From Arthrobacter sp. fls2-241-R2A-200 (GTDB lineage: Bacteria; Actinomycetota; Actinomycetes; Actinomycetales; Micrococcaceae): 64,000 nt of DNA. Under the pieces are notes generated by a model. That model made no database searches. It saw nothing but the letters and a program-made list of their open reading frames with translations, and had not been told where the DNA came from. The first letter of the stretch is position 1. Each line of letters starts with the position of its first letter. The position numbers and the translations under genes are program-made. Shown piece after piece: positions 16,721 to 26,780 of this stretch. The stretch spans positions 1-64,000 of the forward strand of contig NZ_JARVRJ010000006.1 in assembly GCF_030209745.1 (NCBI RefSeq), in the 5' to 3' direction.

Positions 16721-19009
16721 GTGGGTGAGCGCGAGCCGGGCAGCCTTGCGGCAACCCGAGTTATCGAGTTGGACATTGAGGGCATGACCTGCGCCTCGTG
16801 CGTCAACCGAGTCGAGCGGAAGTTGCGAAAGCTCGACGGCGTAGAGGCCACGGTGAACCTGCCCCTGGAGTCCGCGCACGTCACCGTCCCGGATACCGTG
16901 TCGGACCAGCAAGTTGTTGATACCGTCAACGCCACTGGTTACAAGGCGACCCTCCGCCAGCACCAACCGCCAGTTACTCATGAAGATAACTCAGCGATTC
17001 GTACGGACCATGCCAACCACATGGACCATGGGCCGGCAGCGTCAAGTCTCCGTCCGCGGTTGATTGCCGCAGCAATCCTGACCGTTCCCGTATTTCTCGT
17101 CTCGATGATCCCGGCGTTTCATTTTGCCAACTGGGGCTGGGTGGTCGCTGCACTGTCCCTGCCAGTGGTGACTTGGGCGGCGTGGCCCTTCCATAGGGCT
17201 GCGGCCGTTAACGCACGCCATCTCGCCTCCACCATGGACACCCTGGTTTCCCTCGGCGTCATCGCCGCCTACGCGTATTCCGCGTGGCAGCTTATCGCTG
17301 ACCCGACTATGACGGCACAACCATCCGCCGGAACTATGACTACGGGTGAGCTCTATTTTGAGGTGGCGAGTGTTGTCACCACGTTCCTTCTCCTTGGCCG
17401 CTACCTCGAGGCGAGCGCCAAGGCGAAAGCGGGCGATGCACTGAAGGCCCTGCTGAACCTCGGGGCAAAGGATGCCACGCTCCTCGTCAATGGCGCAGAA
17501 CAGAAAATCCCCGCGAGTGAGCTCATGGTGGGTGACGTTTTCGTTGTACGGCCGGGCGAAAAGATCGCGACCGATGGGATCGTCACGGACGGCTTGTCCG
17601 CCGTCGACTCTTCCTTGGTAACCGGCGAATCGGTCCCCGTGGAGGTTGCACCCGGCAGCTCGGTGACGGGAGCGACGATCAACACCTCGGGTCGCCTACT
17701 GGTGCGTGCCACGCGTGTCGGCGCTGATACTACGCTTGCCCACATGGGTCGGCTCGTCAGCCAAGCACAGACCGGTAAGGCGCCGATTGCCCGCCTCGCA
17801 GACCGCATCAGCTCGGTCTTCGTCCCTATTGTGCTGGGCATTGCAATCGTCACGTTCGTACTGTGGCTGGTGTTCTCCGGAGACCTCAACGCCGCTTTCA
17901 CCGCGGCCGTAGCCGTTCTCGTGATCGCCTGCCCGTGCGCCCTCGGTCTGGCCACTCCCGTTGGCCTGCTGACCGGGACCGGGCGAGGTGCGCAGTTGGG
18001 CATCCTGATCAAGGGCCCTCAGGTACTTGAGGATACTCGTCACGTGGACACGATTCTCTTGGATAAAACGGGTACGGTGACCACCGGAAGGCTCGCCGTA
18101 AGCCACACGCTGACCCTGAACGGCCACTCACCCGAGTCGGTTTTGATGCTCGCCGGAGCAGTGGAATCGGCGTCAGAGCACCCGATCGCCCACGCAATTG
18201 CCACAGCGGCGAAGGAGCAAATGCCCGACGCCGGCCCGCTTCCAGGCATTGAAGCGTTCGCCTCTGCGCCGGGCGGTGGAGTGCGGGGCGCCGTGTCGCT
18301 TCCTACAGGTACCCGGACAGTGGTGGTGGGACGTTCAGGCTGGCTCCAAGAGAATGGCGTCGTGCTCACCCTTGAGCAACGCGAAGACCTGCAGAACCGG
18401 GAAGCCATGGGGGCCACCGCCATCTGGGTGGGAATCGACGGTTACCCGGCGGGAATCCTCAGCCTGAGTGACTCCGTCAAACCCGGCTCCGCGGATGCCA
18501 TCCGACGCCTCAAGGACCTGCATATCCGCCCCCTACTGCTCACCGGTGACAACGCCGCAGTTGCTGCCCGCGTGGCAGGCGAAGTAGGGATCCTGCCGGA
18601 GGATGTCTTTGCCGGCGTGCTCCCCGAGGGCAAGGTCGAGGCCGTCCGGAAGCTGCAGGCATCCGGGGCAATCGTCGCCATGGCTGGCGACGGCGTCAAC
18701 GATGCCGCCGCCCTGGCGCAGTCAGACCTCGGCATAGCGATGGGCTCGGGCACGGACGTGGCCATTGAGGCGTCCGATTTGACCATCATGGGCAACGATC
18801 TAGGTCAGCTGGTGCAGGCCATTGAGCTGTCGCGCAGAACCCTCTCCACCATCAAGACGAACCTCTTCTGGGCGTTTTTCTATAACGCAATCGGGATCCC
18901 GGTGGCGGCATTCGGATTGCTGAATCCCATGATCGCGGGCGCAGCCATGGCAGCGAGTTCGGTGCTCGTCGTCGCGAATTCGCTTCGGCTGCGCGCGTTC
19001 GGGAAGTAG
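16721..19009 (+). CDS. copA: Cu(I)-exporting P1B-type ATPase CopA
   Basis: A 762-residue heavy-metal P-type ATPase that exports Cu(I) across the membrane. In order: one N-terminal HMA domain (GMTCASC at 21-27), a His/Met-rich linker (HANHMDHGPA) possibly adding a metal site, paired membrane helices, the actuator loop with TGESVPVE, the transmembrane CPC metal site (VIACPCALGLATP), the phosphorylation motif DKTGT, the SEHPIAHA nucleotide-binding histidine, and GDGVNDAAAL near the end. All catalytic elements are intact. The GTG start has AGGAG six bases upstream. Expression is expected from the csoR promoter. Confidence 0.96.
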   Translation: MGEREPGSLAATRVIELDIEGMTCASCVNRVERKLRKLDGVEATVNLPLESAHVTVPDTVSDQQVVDTVNATGYKATLRQHQPPVTHEDNSAIRTDHANHMDHGPAASSLRPRLIAAAILTVPVFLVSMIPAFHFANWGWVVAALSLPVVTWAAWPFHRAAAVNARHLASTMDTLVSLGVIAAYAYSAWQLIADPTMTAQPSAGTMTTGELYFEVASVVTTFLLLGRYLEASAKAKAGDALKALLNLGAKDATLLVNGAEQKIPASELMVGDVFVVRPGEKIATDGIVTDGLSAVDSSLVTGESVPVEVAPGSSVTGATINTSGRLLVRATRVGADTTLAHMGRLVSQAQTGKAPIARLADRISSVFVPIVLGIAIVTFVLWLVFSGDLNAAFTAAVAVLVIACPCALGLATPVGLLTGTGRGAQLGILIKGPQVLEDTRHVDTILLDKTGTVTTGRLAVSHTLTLNGHSPESVLMLAGAVESASEHPIAHAIATAAKEQMPDAGPLPGIEAFASAPGGGVRGAVSLPTGTRTVVVGRSGWLQENGVVLTLEQREDLQNREAMGATAIWVGIDGYPAGILSLSDSVKPGSADAIRRLKDLHIRPLLLTGDNAAVAARVAGEVGILPEDVFAGVLPEGKVEAVRKLQASGAIVAMAGDGVNDAAALAQSDLGIAMGSGTDVAIEASDLTIMGNDLGQLVQAIELSRRTLSTIKTNLFWAFFYNAIGIPVAAFGLLNPMIAGAAMAASSVLVVANSLRLRAFGK

Positions 19010-19042
19010 GGCCCCAACCGGCAGGCGAACCGGTCAGGAGCC

Positions 19043-19315
19043 TTAAGCCGTCCCGAATCGGACGGCTGCCCGGGCCCTGGCCTTTGCTGCTTCTTCTTCG
19101 CGGTTCTTTGCAGGCGCATGGGTCACTAACGAGTCCAACAGATGCTGGGTGATATGCGCGATCTCGTGCACAGCCTCCGCAAATGCCTCCTCGTTATCTT
19201 TCGAGGGCTTAGTGGTCCCGCTGATTTTTCGCACGTATTGCAATGCTGCAGCCTCCACCTCTGTCGACGTCGCTCGAGGTTCAAAATTGTGGAGGGTTCG
19301 AATATTCCGGCACAT
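19043..19315 (-). CDS. DUF2277 family protein
   Basis: A 90-residue protein with the family signature MCRNIRTLHNFEP at its start and LQYVRKISG in the middle. The C-terminal helix is Ala/Arg/Glu-rich. Function is unknown. It lies convergent with copA, with a 33-bp gap. Confidence 0.85.
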   Translation of the reverse strand: MCRNIRTLHNFEPRATSTEVEAAALQYVRKISGTTKPSKDNEEAFAEAVHEIAHITQHLLDSLVTHAPAKNREEEAAKARARAAVRFGTA

Positions 19316-19413
19316 AGTCCAATGCTAACTATGGCCGGCAAAGTGCGGGAGGGGCGGGCAGCGTCGTTCGGCAGATGCCTTTCGGAGACAGCCACCAGGG
19401 TAATATCGCCCCG

Positions 19414-20451
19414 CTACTCGGTTCCGCGCTTGGTTCCGCTCCCCGAGGGGATGGGTTCGACGTCGTTCGCGTGGTCCAACGCGAGCGCTTGGGCGCTGTC
19501 ACGGCCCGTCCGCCTGTCTCCCCGTAGTTCGTCCCAGCGAACCAAGACCACTCCGCCCACGATGAACAGCCCGCCGAGCAACTGGATGCCCCCTGGCAAT
19601 TCACCGAGCAGTAACCACGCCCAAATGACTGCGAAAAGCACTTCGGTCAGGGACACAAAGGATGCGACCTTAGAGCCTAGGCTGCGAGCGGCCATGATTC
19701 CGGAAACGTAGGCGAGCACGGTCGCCAGGATGACCAACCCGGCAACGGAGACCCACCACGGTGTGGTCCATGGGCCCAGCGTAGTGTCCGTGTTGCTGAA
19801 GGTCATGGGCAGGAGCCCCACCAAACCAAAGAGCCATATCACCACGGCGCCAACCATCAAGCCCGCAGCGGCAAGGACCAACGGCGGCAGAGTGTCGTTT
19901 TCCTTGGCGGTGATGAAGAAATAGATCACCAAGCACACTGCCGCGGCCATGCCCCACAAGACGCCAACGAAGTCGACCTTCACGGACCCGGCCAGGTCCA
20001 GCACCAGAACCAAGCCTCCGAGCGACAGCAGGGCGCCAACTGCCGTAAGCAGCCGGGGACGGCGTCGGCTGGCAATCCAGAGCCAGAGCACGATCATGAC
20101 CGGAGCCAGATATTCCAGCAGCAGGGCCACACCCACGGACAGCCGTGAGACGGCGTTGAAGTAGAAGAGCTGGCAACCGGCCACCCCAATCAGGCCGAAC
20201 AACAAGATAGTGAGCCAGTTGTCCTTGACCTGGTGCCACCGCCCTCGGAGGACCACGACGCCGGGAATGGCCAGGATCAGCGCGGCACCTGTGAGCCGCA
20301 CGGCGACGGCAGCACCAGGCGACCAACCGGTTTCCAGCATTGATTTGGCAAATGAGCCGGACGTCCCGAAAACAGCGGAGGAGAAGAGGGCAATTCCCAG
20401 ACCCGACGCCAGGAAACCTCGTGCACCAGCCTTCGTCGTCGTAGCTGACAC
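19414..20451 (-). CDS. EamA/DMT superfamily transporter
   Basis: A 345-residue carrier with ten predicted helices in two EamA repeats (about residues 13-145 and 165-305). The first repeat has FGTSGSFAKSML and the second has SLTEVLFAVIWAWLLLGELP, the classic end-of-repeat motif of the drug/metabolite family. A ~35-residue charged tail follows. The GTG start is supported by AGGAGG five bases upstream. It is divergent from the CGNR regulator over a 71-bp gap, a common pair in actinobacteria, so that protein may control it. The substrate, probably an amino acid or a similar small metabolite, is unknown. Confidence 0.88.
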   Translation of the reverse strand: MSATTTKAGARGFLASGLGIALFSSAVFGTSGSFAKSMLETGWSPGAAVAVRLTGAALILAIPGVVVLRGRWHQVKDNWLTILLFGLIGVAGCQLFYFNAVSRLSVGVALLLEYLAPVMIVLWLWIASRRRPRLLTAVGALLSLGGLVLVLDLAGSVKVDFVGVLWGMAAAVCLVIYFFITAKENDTLPPLVLAAAGLMVGAVVIWLFGLVGLLPMTFSNTDTTLGPWTTPWWVSVAGLVILATVLAYVSGIMAARSLGSKVASFVSLTEVLFAVIWAWLLLGELPGGIQLLGGLFIVGGVVLVRWDELRGDRRTGRDSAQALALDHANDVEPIPSGSGTKRGTE

Positions 20452-20522
20452 AGCAGCCTCCTGTCAGGAGTAAAGTGGGCTTATGGTCATGACAGTACCC
20501 CCGACACTCGTAAGGAGTCAAA

Positions 20523-21071
20523 GTGCTTTTTGCGCCTGACACCGAGGTAGCCCTCCGCAGTGTCGTCACCCTCATCAACACCGCTGCAAATGGTGGGGAT
20601 TCTTTGGCCACAGTGGAAGACCTGGAGGCATTCCTTGACGCCGAGCAGTTCACCGGCTCCCGAATCAAATCCGCAGCCGAACTGCGATCGGTCAGGCGCC
20701 TTCGCAGTGAACTCACCGCGCTGTGGAGTGCCGACGAGGACACCGCCGCCATGGTTGTGAACAAGTTGCTGACGGACGCAAAAGCGCTCCCCCAGCTAGT
20801 CAAACATGACCACTGGAATTGGCACCTGCACGCAACTACGCCGGAAGCCCCCTTGGCCGACCGCTTGGGAACCGAAGCCGCCATGGCAATCGTGGACGTC
20901 ATCCGCAGTGGAGAAATGGACCGAATGCGCGTGTGCGCCGCAGGCGATTGCGACGCCGTAGTGCTGGACCTCAGCCGCAACCGCTCCAAGCTCTACTGCG
21001 ATACCGGAAACTGCGCCAACCGGGCGCACGTAGCCGCATATCGGGCCAGAAAGGCTGCTGGCGGCGAGTAG
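20523..21071 (+). CDS. CGNR zinc-finger (ABATE-type) putative regulator
   Basis: A 182-residue protein with an N-terminal ABATE-like helical domain (to about residue 130) and a C-terminal zinc-binding domain. In the latter, cysteines occur at RVCAAGDC and YCDTGNC, and the name-giving CGNR reads CANR here. The helix RAHVAAYRARK that follows is the presumed DNA contact. The GTG start follows AAGGAG. This family is usually treated as transcriptional regulators of unknown ligand. Divergence from the EamA transporter suggests that gene as its target. Confidence 0.82.
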   Translation: MLFAPDTEVALRSVVTLINTAANGGDSLATVEDLEAFLDAEQFTGSRIKSAAELRSVRRLRSELTALWSADEDTAAMVVNKLLTDAKALPQLVKHDHWNWHLHATTPEAPLADRLGTEAAMAIVDVIRSGEMDRMRVCAAGDCDAVVLDLSRNRSKLYCDTGNCANRAHVAAYRARKAAGGE

Positions 21072-21218
21072 AAGGGTCTAACGCCCCAGTTCCGCCTTGT
21101 GACTAAGGTCACATTTGTTTTTCGACACGAACCTCCCGCTCTCCTCACCTACCCCTCGGAAGAAAAAGGGGTCCTCTCAGCGAGGGCCGCTCACCAAGGC
21201 ATCAGGGAGAAGAGATCC

Positions 21219-23956
21219 ATGCGGAAGCAATTTGAGCACGCCCGTGCTCGTGTCAATAGCGGGCCAGGTGACAGGCCTGGACTTTCAGTGCTTGGCCTCA
21301 TGGCGTGCATGCTTCTTGTCTTGGTTGGCATGACCGCTTATGGCGTCGTCAACCTCTCGACGCCGGCCACGGCAGCCCCCGGATCGCCCGGCGTGACGCA
21401 GCCAGGGACGTTGATTTACACCGAGGACTTCTCCAGCGCCAATGCAGCCACTGCGCCGATTCCGCTCGGATCCTACGTGGGAGGAGCGGCGGCGACCAAC
21501 GAGCAGTACACCGCTGATCCGGCATGGCTTCCGGGCGCCCAGGAATGCAATGGCTGGATCATGCGGGAAGGAACTCCCCTGCCCACCAATGGTGGCCTGC
21601 TTAACATCCTGACCAACGATGAATGTGGGCGAAACACCGCTTTCACGAACTCGGCAAGATGGCCCACGCCATGGGCCTCTACCAAGGCATGACCGACGCC
21701 CAAGCGGCCCAGAACCAGATCCTCAGTGAGTACACCAACAGCGTCAGCGGTACTCAGACTGCGGGCATCCAGCTGCAAACCACCAAGAACAGCATTCCCA
21801 CCATTGCCGGCCACTACTACGCCGTCTCGGGTATCTTCGGTGCCACCAGTTGCTTCTCCAACCATGCGAGCCAAGAATTCGCCATCCTCGTCAACGGGGT
21901 GCCAACTGTCGTGGGTTCCAACTTGGATCCCTGCACGGACCCCAGCAGTAAGGCCATCTCGTACCAGAACAGCAACTTCAGCGTAGCCAAGCTCCAGTCC
22001 GGTGCTATCCAGGTCCCCCTGACCGGCACCACGCCGACCCTCGGAATCCGGGTTCGAAACCTGACAGCGAATGGAAACGGCAACGACGTCGGCTTCGACC
22101 TTCCGCAATTGGTGGACGTCACGCCTCAGCTAGACAAAGCCTTCCAACCGACCAGCATCTACCAAGGCCAGAACACCACGTTGACCTACACGGTCACGAA
22201 CACCAGCGATCTCATGGCAAAGAACGGCTGGCACTTCGTTGATACGCTGCCCACCGGGCTCACTGCGGTCGGTCCGTTCGGCGGCACATGCGTACGGACC
22301 GCGGCGACGGTGTCCGGTAAAACTGTCGATGTCACCGGCAACCTTGCACAGGGCAGCGCTTCCTGCACCATCACAGTGACGGTCACCAGCAACACTCCCG
22401 GCGTGTACAACAACTCCGGCTGTGTAGCTAACGATGGCACCGCAATCGCGAACTGCACCAACAACTTCCCCACGATCACGGGGCTCTACTCACCCGGAAC
22501 TGCACCTCTGAAGGTCTTGCCGGTCGTGGACCTGTCCATCACTAAGAGCACCAACCTGACCACGTACATCCCTGGCCAACCCATCACCTACACCGTCGTC
22601 GTCCACAACAACGGACCCAGCGACGCCATCAATGCCACCTTCACGGACCCGCTGCCCGGTTCCATCCAAAACGCTACATGGACGTGCGCGGTAACGGCCG
22701 CGGGAACATCGAATCTGACCCCGGCCGGTCCCACGGCCTGCAACGCGGCCAGCGGCACAGGCAGCATCTCTGGCGCGGTACGCATCAACACCGGCGGCAC
22801 CCTCACCTACACGGTGAAGGGCACCGTGGCCTTGGGTACTACTGGCAATATCGCCAACACTGCCACGATCGTTCCTGCTGCCCAGTCATCGGTGCCGAAC
22901 ATGCCCGGCGGCGGTCCGAATCCTGTCGCGGGTTCCACCACCCAGGTTCCAACGGTGGACACGGCATGCCCTCCCGCCCCGGGTGCTGGATGTTCCGCAA
23001 CGGTCACCACGCCGGTGGATCCCCAGTGGACGATTGCCAAGACCGCTTCCGTCAACGGCACCACCTCAACGGGAAATACGTCAGTCAAGCCCGGCGACAC
23101 CATCAGCTACACCGTGACGGCCACCAGCAACCGTGGCCAGATCACGGGAGTTGTGCTCACGGATAACCTGGCAGATGTCTTGGACCAGGGGACGTTCGTG
23201 TCTGGCTCCGCTCAGCTCACCATCGGGGCGGCAGCGCCTGTAGCCGTGGCCAATCCTGCGGCCGGCTCAACAGTATTGACCACACAGCCCTTCACGCTTC
23301 CGGCAGGCCAGACGGCAACCCTCACCTACAAGGTCACCGTGAAGTCGGACGCTTGGAGCGCCCAGTTGGTCAATGTCGTGACGGGGACCGGCAGTGTCAA
23401 CCCGATCCGTTGCGCACCGAACAGTACCCCGATGGCTCCGGAGTGCTCCACCACCCATCACACGCCGGCCAAGATTCTCTTCGAGAAAGTTGGCGAGGCC
23501 TCAAACTCGACGTGGGTGCCCATGGCAGGTTCTACCTGGTCCATCTTGGGCGATGCCAACGGAACACCTGGTGCGGCACTCCCGGCCTACTCGGTGGCTC
23601 CCATCGCGTCACAGACCGGCCAGTTCCAACTGCAGGGTATTGAACCCGGCGTCTACTGGCTCGAAGAGACCAAGGCGCCGGCAGGCTTCAACCTGTTGGC
23701 CGAACCCGTGCAGTTCACCGTTGCCGCCAGCGGCGCCGTGACCATCGGCAAGGGAAGCGGGTCAGGTGTCGTCACGGCAAGTGACAGCGGCACCAACGGC
23801 ATCTATCTCGTCACCGTCCGCGACGTTCCGGCACTGAAGCTGCCGGAATCCGGTGGCATGGGTTGGTGGCCTTTCACGGTCGGCGGAGCAGCCCTGCTCC
23901 TGACCGCGGCAGCAATGGCTTCCAGCAACTTCAGGCGCAACAAAGCAACCGCCTGA
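21219..23956 (+). pseudogene. Sortase-anchored surface adhesin/tip pilin, frameshifted
   Basis: The start at 21219 opens a frame with a signal-type helix (VLGLMACMLLVLVGMTAYGV) and an extracellular start that runs to a stop at 21690-21692. From about 21657 the true continuation lies in another frame (MAHAMGLYQGMTDAQAAQ) and runs to 23956; one added base near 21657 would join them. The long part has an Asn/Thr-rich head, two DUF11-type Ig-like repeats (starting VVDLSITKSTN and VDPQWTIAKT), a SpaA-like domain with E-box YWLEETKAPAGF, and a sortase signal LPESGG followed by a hydrophobic helix and a basic tail. It would be the ~900-residue tip subunit of the pilus encoded with the next two genes. 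Confidence 0.8.
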
Positions 23957-24048
23957 TTCAAGTCCCGGTCCGCCGCGTTCCGGCCGGACCGTTTCTCCAA
24001 CAATGATCGCTCCCGAGCATCGCACCATCAAAAAGAAAGAGGATAGAA

Positions 24049-25530
24049 GTGAGTAATCAAAGCTCCCGGCGTCTTTGGAAGACCGCCGCCGCCACCATTG
24101 CCGGGGCGGTGTTGGCAATGTCGTTCTCCGTGGCTCCGGCTTCGGCAGCCCCGTTGGTCGATGGCACCAAGACCGGTTCCATCACCGTTCACAAGTTCGA
24201 GCGCCCCACCACTCCCACCGGCCTGCCCAACAACGGCACCGCCGTAGACACCACCGGCCTCAAGCCGCTGGCGGGTATCGAGTTCAGCATCCAGCAGGTC
24301 AACACCATCGACCTGACCACCAATGCTGGATGGGACAAAGCAAACAACCTGAGCAGTTCCTTCTCGGCATCCAACCCCACAGGCTCCATCACCAGCGCGG
24401 GATACACGCTGGGTACGGCCCAGACCAAGACCACTGACGCCACAGGAACTGCGGCTTTCAGCACCCTGCCCCTCGGCCTGTACCTCGTCACTGAAACGAA
24501 CTACCCGGCGGGCGTAACGCCGTCGGCTCCGTTCCTGGTTTCCGTGCCGCTGACGGATCCGGACAACAAGAACAACTGGATCTACGACGTCAACGTCTAC
24601 CCGAAGAACTCCGTAACGGGCGCCCAGAAGACCGTCACCGACGCTCCTGCAGTCAAGTTCGGCGACGCAGTCAACTTCACCATTACCGGTGATATCCCGA
24701 ACGAAGCCGTCATCGATGGTTACAAAATCACGGATAAGCTCGATTCCAAGCTGACCTACGTTGGCGCAACCGCCACGCTGGTTGACGGAACCGTTATCAC
24801 CAACGGCACCGATTACACCGTTGCCTTCGATGCAGCCACCAACACAGTCTCGGTCGTTTTCACTCCGGCTGGCCGCCTGATCCTCGCAGCCCACAACGCC
24901 ACCAGCGTCCAGGTTGTTGTGAACACCACCGTCAACACCATCGGTGAAATCGAGAACGTTGCCGTGGTTTACCCGAATGCCGGTAGCTTCACCGGAACTC
25001 CGGGGCAGCCCGGCGGCCCGATCGTCACTCCCCCGGTTGTCACCAAGTGGGGCGAGCTGACCCTCCAGAAGGTTGACCAGAACGGCGCAGCCCTGTCCGG
25101 TGCTTCCTTCTCGGTCTACGCCAACCAGGCTGACGCCAAGGCCGGCACCAACCCGATCACCCTCAACGGCAAGACCACTTTCACCGTTGGTGCAGACGGA
25201 ACGCTGACGCTTTCCGGACTCCGCTACTCCGATTGGGCCAACGGCGCTGCAGTGGCACCGGGCTCGCCTAACTACCGCACCTACTACCTGGTGGAAACCA
25301 CGGCTCCGGCAGGATACGAACTCTTGGCCGAGCCGGTCTCCTTCCTGATCAACGCCGCAACCACCACGGTTGGCGTTGACCTCCAGGTCAAGAACATCCC
25401 GTCCAACGGTGGCTTCCAGCTTCCGCTGACCGGTGGCGTGGGAACCGGCGTTCTCTACGCAGCAGGCGGCCTCCTGGTCGTCGGCGCAGCACTGATGTTC
25501 GTACGGTCACGCCGGAGCACCAACAGCTAG
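24049..25530 (+). CDS. Backbone pilin, SpaA-type isopeptide-forming, LPxTG-anchored
   Basis: A 493-residue secreted subunit that class C sortase polymerises into a covalent pilus. It has a signal peptide ending near ASAAP (about residue 34), an N-terminal domain ending in a pilin motif with Lys186 (VYPKN), a middle Ig-like domain, and a C-terminal SpaA-like domain with E-box YLVETTAPAGYELL. The wall-sorting signal is LPLTGG near residue 457, then a hydrophobic helix and RSRRS tail. A second E-box-like TETNYPAG lies near 150. Lys186 would attack the sortase-cleaved Thr of the next subunit. The GTG start follows GAGG. It lies between the tip adhesin and the sortase. Confidence 0.93.
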   Translation: MSNQSSRRLWKTAAATIAGAVLAMSFSVAPASAAPLVDGTKTGSITVHKFERPTTPTGLPNNGTAVDTTGLKPLAGIEFSIQQVNTIDLTTNAGWDKANNLSSSFSASNPTGSITSAGYTLGTAQTKTTDATGTAAFSTLPLGLYLVTETNYPAGVTPSAPFLVSVPLTDPDNKNNWIYDVNVYPKNSVTGAQKTVTDAPAVKFGDAVNFTITGDIPNEAVIDGYKITDKLDSKLTYVGATATLVDGTVITNGTDYTVAFDAATNTVSVVFTPAGRLILAAHNATSVQVVVNTTVNTIGEIENVAVVYPNAGSFTGTPGQPGGPIVTPPVVTKWGELTLQKVDQNGAALSGASFSVYANQADAKAGTNPITLNGKTTFTVGADGTLTLSGLRYSDWANGAAVAPGSPNYRTYYLVETTAPAGYELLAEPVSFLINAATTTVGVDLQVKNIPSNGGFQLPLTGGVGTGVLYAAGGLLVVGAALMFVRSRRSTNS

Positions 25531-25535
25531 TACCT

Positions 25536-25558
25536 GAGGACCCCCGATAACGGTCCTC
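25536..25558 (+). terminator. Hairpin after the pilin gene (first of two)
   Basis: GAGGACC (25536-25542) pairs with GGTCCTC (25552-25558), just after the pilin stop. There is no T-run, so it is more likely a processing or stabilising stem than a full terminator. Confidence 0.45.
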
Positions 25559-25569
25559 GGTGTGAATAC

Positions 25570-25615
25570 CGAAGTGGGGAAGAACGCCAAACATGCGGTC
25601 TTCCCCACTTCGTTT
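25570..25615 (+). terminator. Strong hairpin between pilin and sortase genes
   Basis: A perfect 14-bp stem (25570-25583 with 25599-25612), 15-base loop and following TTT. It probably lets only part of the transcription pass into the sortase gene, giving much pilin and little sortase from one promoter. Confidence 0.7.
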
Positions 25616-25647
25616 CCCCGGATATGCCCACTCTCCCAGGATCTCCC

Positions 25648-26652
25648 ATGACACAGCTCCAAGCCCCCCAGCTGCCCGCACGGCAACGTTTCCGCGCCCG
25701 CTGGAGCACACAACGCATCCTCATAGTTCTTGCGACCCTTCTGGGCGTTGGCGTATTGCTGTATCCCACAGCCGCGGCTTGGTTTTCCGACCGGGTCCAT
25801 GCCACAGAGATCAGCGGCTACGCCGACTCTGTCCACAGCCTGTCGCCCTCCGCCCAAGAGAGCCTCTTGGCTGAGGCGCGCCAATTCAACAAGGAATTAC
25901 CATCGGGGCCCCTACGCGATCCCTACTCATTGAACGAGCAAGGTCAACAGACCGTCGTCGGCGCGGGTTCAGAGGCTTACAAGAACATCCTCAACGTTGG
26001 TCCCGAAGGCATGATGGGACGCATCAGCTTTCCCGCCATCCACGCGGACTTGCCCATCTTTCACGGGACCGACGATGCCACGCTCGCCAGGGGTGTAGGC
26101 CACCTCTTCGGCTCCGGGCTCCCGGTAGGTGGCACTGACACGCACAGCGTGCTCACCGGACATTCGGGCTTCGTCAATGCCACGCTGTTCGACAATTTGG
26201 ACAAGGCCAAAGAGGGGGACGTCTTCTCCATCTCGGTTCTTGGACAGACGATCTACTACAAGGTCGACCAGATCCTCACCGTCCTTCCTGAAGACACCGA
26301 CGCCCTCCGGAAAGTGCCCGGCAAAGACCTGGTCACCCTCGTCACCTGCACGCCGAAGGGCATCAACAGCCACCGGCTACTGGTCCGCGGCGAACGGATC
26401 GATGCTCCCAGCGGAGATGCTGCGCAAACACTTCCCAGCCAGTCCCTGGACCCCGGCTTCCCGTGGTGGGCCTTGGCCTTCCTGGCGACGGCCGTGGTCA
26501 TCGTCCTCGTCACCCGGCCGCGCACGTCGGCCGCAGCCGGCTCCACCGGCGTCACCGATGAACCCGGCAACACTGATGAACCCGGCATCACCGATGATCC
26601 AAACGATGACGACGACGACGGCGGCCTCACGGACGGGCTGCTGGGCCGGTAG
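25648..26652 (+). CDS. Class C (pilus-polymerising) sortase
   Basis: A 334-residue membrane transpeptidase. N-terminal helix (ILIVLATLLGVGVLLYP), then the sortase beta-barrel with catalytic His172 (LTGHSG), Cys234 (TLVTCTPKG) and Arg243 (SHRLLVRG). A lid motif DPY at 91-93 precedes the barrel, typical of class C enzymes. A second helix (FPWWALAFLATAVVIVLVTR) and an Asp-rich tail with DDDDDD follow; C-terminal anchoring also fits class C. The ATG at 25648 is preferred for its AGGA six bases upstream; an in-frame ATG lies at 25624. It would join backbone pilins and add the tip protein. No housekeeping sortase is in the window. Confidence 0.92.
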   Translation: MTQLQAPQLPARQRFRARWSTQRILIVLATLLGVGVLLYPTAAAWFSDRVHATEISGYADSVHSLSPSAQESLLAEARQFNKELPSGPLRDPYSLNEQGQQTVVGAGSEAYKNILNVGPEGMMGRISFPAIHADLPIFHGTDDATLARGVGHLFGSGLPVGGTDTHSVLTGHSGFVNATLFDNLDKAKEGDVFSISVLGQTIYYKVDQILTVLPEDTDALRKVPGKDLVTLVTCTPKGINSHRLLVRGERIDAPSGDAAQTLPSQSLDPGFPWWALAFLATAVVIVLVTRPRTSAAAGSTGVTDEPGNTDEPGITDDPNDDDDDGGLTDGLLGR

Positions 26653-26740
26653 CACGCTGCTGGGCGGGTAACGCCAGCTCGGCTGGCAACGCCATCTGGA
26701 CGGGTACCCCCGGCGGGTCCATCATTCGGCGACTATCAAC

Positions 26741-26775
26741 AAAAAAGCGCTCCCCCGCCGAAGCGGGAAAGCGCT
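26741..26775 (-). terminator. Terminator of the minus-strand membrane gene
   Basis: AGCGCT (26746-26751) pairs with AGCGCT (26770-26775), extended inside by CCCGC/GCGGG. On the minus strand it is followed by a run of six T. It separates the pilus locus from the convergent gene. Confidence 0.75.
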
Positions 26776-26780
26776 GGGAG

